The notes under the pieces were generated by a model that saw only the letters and a list, made by a program, of their open reading frames with translations, had not been told where the DNA came from and did not search any database. Position numbers and translations under genes: made by a program. A stretch of 10,083 nt of DNA from Verrucomicrobiia bacterium (GTDB lineage Bacteria > Verrucomicrobiota > Verrucomicrobiia > Opitutales > Opitutaceae): NCBI GenBank assembly GCA_030424825.1, contig JAUHWE010000119.1, positions 1 through 10,083 of the forward strand, in the 5' to 3' direction. This document shows, one piece after another, positions 6,847-10,083 of this stretch. Positions within the stretch are counted from its first letter, which is position 1; each line of letters starts with the position of its first letter.

Positions 6847-7383
6847 ATGCCCCTGGAAAATACAGAAGAAGCCTGCTGGTTTGAGGAGAATCTCCGGCCA
6901 CACGAAGCCATGCTGCGGGCTTGGCTGCTGAGTCGTTACCCTTCCGGGGTGGATATCGACGACGTTATTCAGGAAGCGTATCTGAAAGTCCTTGGCGCTC
7001 GAAAGAAAAGGCCTGTGAACGCTCCAAAAGCATTTCTTTTCGCGACTGCTCGAAACCTGGCCTTGAATGCGGTTCGTTACATTAATGTTCGGGGTGGGGA
7101 AGTGCTCTCGCAGTTGGATGATTGTGAAGTATTGGATGAGGGTGTCGGAGTACACGAGACGGTGGCTCGCAATCAGGAATTGGAGATCCTGACCAAGGCG
7201 ATACAGACGTTGCCGGACCGGTGCCGTCAGATTTTTACGTTGAGGAAGGTCTATGGGATGTCCCAGCGGGACATCGCGAAGGAACTGAATATTTCCGCGC
7301 GTACCGTAAACGCGCAGATATCGATCGGAGTGAACAAGGTGGCTGACTACGTGGGCTACTTTTGCGAAACAGGCAAATTATGA
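6847..7383 (+). CDS. ECF-type RNA polymerase sigma factor (FecI-like)
   Basis: This 178-residue protein is the usual length of an extracytoplasmic-function sigma factor. Region 2 is seen at about 18-85: VDIDDVIQEAYLKVLGAR (35-52) is the core-binding part, and APKAFLFATARNLALNAVR (59-77) is the -10-recognition helix area. Region 4 lies at about 112-170: LPDRCRQIFTLRKVYGMSQ (122-140), followed by the helix-turn-helix RDIAKELNISARTVNAQIS (141-159) that reads the -35 element. The ATG at 6847 is the first possible start because an in-frame TAA lies at 6838-6840. No ribosome binding site is visible, and the promoter TTGAGG-N17-TAGTAT is close upstream. The stop codon overlaps the start of the FecR gene (ATGA). 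With the FecR protein and an STN-bearing TonB receptor next door, it should be held inactive until the receptor is loaded, then direct transcription of the uptake genes. Confidence 0.93.
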   Translation: MPLENTEEACWFEENLRPHEAMLRAWLLSRYPSGVDIDDVIQEAYLKVLGARKKRPVNAPKAFLFATARNLALNAVRYINVRGGEVLSQLDDCEVLDEGVGVHETVARNQELEILTKAIQTLPDRCRQIFTLRKVYGMSQRDIAKELNISARTVNAQISIGVNKVADYVGYFCETGKL

Positions 7384-8435
7384 GTATAGAAGGCGAGAGC
7401 ATGCGTTTTTCAGAAGAGAGTCGCGTAGGGAAGGAGGCATCCGATTGGGTTGCCTTGCAAGACCGTGGATTTACGGCTGAAGAGCAGGATGCGTTTTTCG
7501 AATGGCTTGCGGAAGATCCTCTCCATTCGGAAATCTACAGTCGGCGTAGGATGGTCTGGAAAGAAATGAATGTCTTGGCGGACTGGAAGCCGGAACACAG
7601 CTTGGAGCCGAACCCCGATTTGCTGGCGGTATCAAGGAAGCGCTCGAAGCTGGTCTGGTTTAGCGCTATCTCGGGACTTGCAGCGATATTGGCCATTGGG
7701 CTTTTTCTGAATAGCCAGTGGGAGAACGCGAAACAAAGCGGAAGCGTAATGCTTGCCGCAGGTGAAGGAGCCCGGGTTTACGAACATCATGTCCTCGAAG
7801 ATGGGTCCACGGTAGAGCTCAATCGAGGGGCTCAAGTATCTGTCCGATTCACCGAGGGAAAGCGGCTGGTCGACTTGCTTACGGGGGAGGCGCATTTCAC
7901 GGTGGCCAAAGATTCGAGCCGCCCCTTCATTGTAAGGGCAAGGGGAACGGTGGTCCAGGCAGTGGGAACCGCTTTCAATGTGTTGCTGAACTCGGAAGAA
8001 GTGGAAGTACTGGTGACGGAGGGGCGAGTGCTGGTGAATCCATCAATCGCGACCACGAATGAGAGTGTCATTGATGAAAGTGAGCCACTGGTGCGTGAAC
8101 TGAATGCGGGGCAACGTTCCATTGTGAACCTGCACGCTGATTATGCGGTTCCCGAGATCGAGGAAATCTCTTTTGAAGTGATCGAGAAGCGACTGGCTTG
8201 GAAGAATGAATTGCTGGACTTTACGAATACACCGCTATCTGAAGTGGTGCTAGAGTTCAATCGCCGGAACCACACGCAGCTTGTTATTGGGGACGCCTCA
8301 TTAAACGAATTGCCCATAATTGGGTCGTTGAAGCCTCAGAACCTAGATGGATTTGTGCAAATGCTAGAACTCACTGATGGAGTTCAGGCGGAGCGTGACG
8401 GTGATTCTAAGATCATTCTGAGGAAGGCTGAGTAA
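7380..8435 (+). CDS. FecR-family anti-sigma regulator
   Basis: This inner-membrane protein (351 residues from ATG 7380) controls the adjacent sigma factor. The cytoplasmic N-terminal domain fits the FecR sigma-binding type: SDWVALQDRGFTAEEQDAFF (21-40) and WLAEDPLHSEIYSRRRMVW (42-60). One membrane segment follows (about 91-110, LVWFSAISGLAAILAIGLFL). The periplasmic FecR domain is clear: VLEDGSTVELNRGAQVSVRF (138-157), LLTGEAHFTVAKDSSRPFIV (166-185), GTAFNVLL (196-203) and VEVLVTEGRVLV (208-219). The C-terminal part, RLAWKNELLDFTNTPLSEVV (271-290) onward, is the STN-like region found at the end of many FecR proteins. Start choice: ATG 7380 overlaps the sigma TGA as ATGA, with AGG at 7371-7373, which points to translational coupling. 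A TTG at 7362 and an ATG at 7440-type inner sites are less likely. By FecR analogy its C-terminus would contact the receptor's STN domain. Confidence 0.93.
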   Translation: MSIEGESMRFSEESRVGKEASDWVALQDRGFTAEEQDAFFEWLAEDPLHSEIYSRRRMVWKEMNVLADWKPEHSLEPNPDLLAVSRKRSKLVWFSAISGLAAILAIGLFLNSQWENAKQSGSVMLAAGEGARVYEHHVLEDGSTVELNRGAQVSVRFTEGKRLVDLLTGEAHFTVAKDSSRPFIVRARGTVVQAVGTAFNVLLNSEEVEVLVTEGRVLVNPSIATTNESVIDESEPLVRELNAGQRSIVNLHADYAVPEIEEISFEVIEKRLAWKNELLDFTNTPLSEVVLEFNRRNHTQLVIGDASLNELPIIGSLKPQNLDGFVQMLELTDGVQAERDGDSKIILRKAE

Positions 8436-8443
8436 TTTTCTAG

Positions 8444-8479
8444 GCCGGTCCTTTAGGGACTGGCTCCACCCCATTTTTT
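8444..8479 (+). terminator. Candidate intrinsic terminator after the FecR gene
   Basis: GCCGGTCC (8444-8451) pairs with GGACTGGC (8457-8464), giving eight pairs including one G-U around a TTTAG loop. Six consecutive T (8474-8479) follow, although nine bases of C-rich spacer separate stem and T-run. It begins nine bases after the FecR stop and would separate the sigma-FecR unit from the receptor gene, perhaps only partly. Confidence 0.55.
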
Positions 8480-8492
8480 CCAGTAACCGATT

Positions 8493-8558
8493 TATAATTG
8501 CGATTACCTTTAGTTAAAAAACGATTTCAAAGTGTCTAGGGAACGAACTGTCGTTCTC
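8493..8558 (+). promoter_or_regulatory. Possible receptor promoter and leader hairpin
   Basis: A perfect TATAAT lies at 8493-8498 without a good -35 partner, as expected of an activated promoter or a chance match in an AT-rich patch. Downstream, GGGAACGA (8539-8546) and TCGTTCTC (8551-8558) form an 8-bp stem with one G-U and an ACTG loop, 35 bases before the receptor ATG. The palindrome could be an operator or a leader hairpin. If the receptor gene is driven by the neighbouring ECF sigma factor, its promoter should be in 8436-8592, but its consensus is unknown. Confidence 0.35.
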
Positions 8559-8592
8559 ATGACCCTACACAAGCTACCTCAACTATTACTTG

Positions 8593-10083
8593 ATGCATCA
8601 CTGTCGTTGCAGGCGCAACGTTTGGCTGATCCTCATCGGAATTGGAACCGTGTGGAATGGTATTCTGCATGCAAATACAGAGGGTCGAGACTTCGATATA
8701 GCGGAAGGGAAGGCGATCGAGACGCTGAAAATCGCTGCCCGTCAAGGGGATGTCGAGATTTTGATTTCGGTAGGGTCCTCGTCGGACTCGATCACAAATC
8801 CGATACGCGGGCGGTTCCAGATTCAAGAAGCGCTCGACCGGATGTTGGAGGGCACCCCACTCGTGGCCGTCCCGGTTAGCAAGGGCAGCGCATTCGGAAT
8901 TTTAGAACGGGTGAAGGAAGGAGGTAGCAATCCCGAACACCCAGAAAGCCAACCATCACGAAAATTTGAAACTCAGACCAAAATGAATTTAGATAAGAAC
9001 GAACAAAAACAGACAATCGGCACTCTGATCAAGGGGCTGTTTGCGCTCGCCGTTGCGAGTTCTCCCAACGCCTCCGCTCAGGATGGCTCCTCTCCGGCCC
9101 AAGAAATCTATGAGTTGACTCCCTTTGAGGTGAGCGCTGAAGATGACATCGGCTACGTAGCGACTAATACATTGGCGGGCAGTCGACTCAATACTGCCTT
9201 GAAGGATACACCCGCCTCCATTTCCGTAATGACGAAAGAGTTTCTTTCCGACATTGGCGCGGCCGATGTCAATGACGCGGTGAAGTATGGGCTCAGTTCG
9301 GGTAATGATATCGGCGGGGGCGGAGCCAACGTCGGAGCGTCTACAGGCAATGGACTAGTCGGGAATGAATTCAATTTCCAGATACGTGGTTTTCGAAACG
9401 CGACGGCGACCAGAGATTATTTCCCAACCCTTCTCGCGTCTGACATGTTCAATGTTGAGAGAATGGAAGTCTCACGTGGCCCCAATTCGCTTATATTCGG
9501 AGTTGGAGGGCCTGGGGGAATCATAAATACCAGCGTCAAAATGGCGAACGCTAACCAAGCGTCTACGGACATCGGATTGCGGGTTGGCAGCTGGGGAGAG
9601 CAGCGAGGAACGATAGACGTGAATCGCCCGATTATCGAAGGCAAACTCGGCGTGCGTTTCAATGGGCTGTATCAGGAGGCGGATGGCTGGAAGGATTTCA
9701 TGGCCAACGACCAGGAGCGTGGCGCTCTCGCTTTCGTGTTCCATCCAGGAGAAAACACGAAGATCCGCTTGAACACCGAGTTTGGATCAATGCTCCAAAA
9801 CCGGGTGCGCCCTTGGGCAGCGGTTGACCAGACGTATAGCTGGGAGGAGCAAGGCAGTTTCTATATTCCTTTTGGCACTCCCGAGTCACCCTGGGTGGAA
9901 GGGGATTCCAACTACGCTCAAACGAGAATCGCTTCCGGAGGCAGTCCGGCGAATGGCTTGACTGCGGATATTCCAGCAGGTCAAACCTTTGAGCGCCGCA
10001 CCGCCCATTTGGGGAATCCCTATGTTATGCTCACGGATGGTCCTCTCGCGGGTAAGATGCTGTATGTGGGAGATAGGAACGAA
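8593..10083 (+). CDS. STN-domain TonB-dependent receptor with an internal second signal peptide, 3' end beyond the window
   Basis: This outer-membrane receptor would import a bulky ligand using TonB energy. The frame has no stop from 8563 to the window end, and 497 codons are visible from ATG 8593; an in-frame TGA lies at 8560-8562. Domains in order: a signal peptide (1-27; basic CRCRRN, then WLILIGIGTVWNGIL, cut after LHA); an STN domain (about 33-108; RDFDIAEGKAIETLKIAARQ, then IRGRFQIQEALDRMLEGTPL); a polar linker (109-130). A second signal-peptide-like segment follows at 131-162 (Met131, lysines, TIGTLIKGLFALAVASSPNA, SAQD). Then come a TonB-box-like IYELTPFEVSAED (172-184), the plug (about 198-320; TALKDTPASISVMTKEFL, FQIRGF, NVERMEVSRGPNSLIFG, GPGGIIN) and the first barrel strands (from about 325). 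Full receptors of this kind are usually 900-1200 residues. No Shine-Dalgarno precedes ATG 8593 or the internal ATG at 8983. With the sigma and FecR genes upstream, it should act as a signal transducer like FecA. The ligand is unknown, probably a glycan. Confidence 0.9.
   Translation, partial: MHHCRCRRNVWLILIGIGTVWNGILHANTEGRDFDIAEGKAIETLKIAARQGDVEILISVGSSSDSITNPIRGRFQIQEALDRMLEGTPLVAVPVSKGSAFGILERVKEGGSNPEHPESQPSRKFETQTKMNLDKNEQKQTIGTLIKGLFALAVASSPNASAQDGSSPAQEIYELTPFEVSAEDDIGYVATNTLAGSRLNTALKDTPASISVMTKEFLSDIGAADVNDAVKYGLSSGNDIGGGGANVGASTGNGLVGNEFNFQIRGFRNATATRDYFPTLLASDMFNVERMEVSRGPNSLIFGVGGPGGIINTSVKMANANQASTDIGLRVGSWGEQRGTIDVNRPIIEGKLGVRFNGLYQEADGWKDFMANDQERGALAFVFHPGENTKIRLNTEFGSMLQNRVRPWAAVDQTYSWEEQGSFYIPFGTPESPWVEGDSNYAQTRIASGGSPANGLTADIPAGQTFERRTAHLGNPYVMLTDGPLAGKMLYVGDRNE

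Noticed and set aside
7362..7379. TTG at 7362 as the FecR start
   Set aside because: ATG 7380 overlaps the sigma stop as ATGA with AGG upstream, the usual coupled arrangement; the six extra residues add nothing recognisable.
8532..8879. Open frame of 115 codons upstream of the receptor
   Set aside because: It overlaps the STN-coding part of the receptor gene in another frame, is rich in Arg/Asp/Gly without domain character, and the receptor frame gives clear signal-peptide and STN motifs.
1..10083. CRISPR array, tRNA/rRNA, insertion sequence or phage genes
   Set aside because: I found no regularly spaced repeats, no transposase or integrase motifs, no terminal inverted repeats with a coding core, and no RNA-gene sequence that I recognise.

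Overview
The window (about 52% GC by eye) reads as accessory carbohydrate-scavenging territory of a Gram-negative bacterium. Secreted sulfatases, a sodium:solute symporter, a secreted PQQ-like propeller and an ECF sigma / FecR / TonB-receptor triad are all present. The receptor carries the 'LTPFEVSAEDDIGY...AGSRL' N-terminal style that I associate with Verrucomicrobiota, class Opitutae (Pelagicoccus/Coraliomargarita-like marine organisms). That assignment rests on family resemblance, not on a database search.

Layout. At the left edge is the first 70 codons of a minus-strand secreted protein resembling BNR/sialidase-like propellers (1-211). Divergent from it is a plus-strand pair, a sodium:solute symporter (381-1958) and an HpcH/HpaI-family aldolase (2044-2808), plausibly an uptake-plus-cleavage module for a sugar acid. 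A convergent gene, a secreted PQQ-like beta-propeller protein (2941-4506, minus), meets the aldolase gene across a long hairpin. Divergent from the propeller gene is a secreted sulfatase (4795-6333), whose catalytic-cysteine motif is the atypical C-S-T-F-R. It is followed by the wreck of a second, different sulfatase (about 6393-6707).

The right part is a trans-envelope signalling cassette: ECF sigma factor (6847-7383), FecR-type anti-sigma regulator overlapping it by ATGA (7380-8435), a terminator-like hairpin, then a TonB-dependent receptor that starts at 8593 and runs off the window. The receptor frame is open from 8563 to 10083. It encodes a signal peptide, an STN signalling domain, then a second signal-peptide-like segment preceded by Met131, then a TonB-box-like stretch, plug and start of the barrel. 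By analogy with FecIRA, the receptor's STN domain would report ligand binding to the periplasmic part of FecR, which would release the sigma factor.

Working model (inference): the receptor imports a sulfated or acidic glycan fragment, the sulfatase and the left-edge hydrolase trim it, the symporter brings the monomer into the cytoplasm and the aldolase cleaves its 2-keto-3-deoxy acid. I see no tRNA, rRNA, CRISPR array, insertion sequence or phage gene. The most interesting points are the double-signal-peptide receptor, the non-canonical sulfatase motif and the decayed sulfatase.
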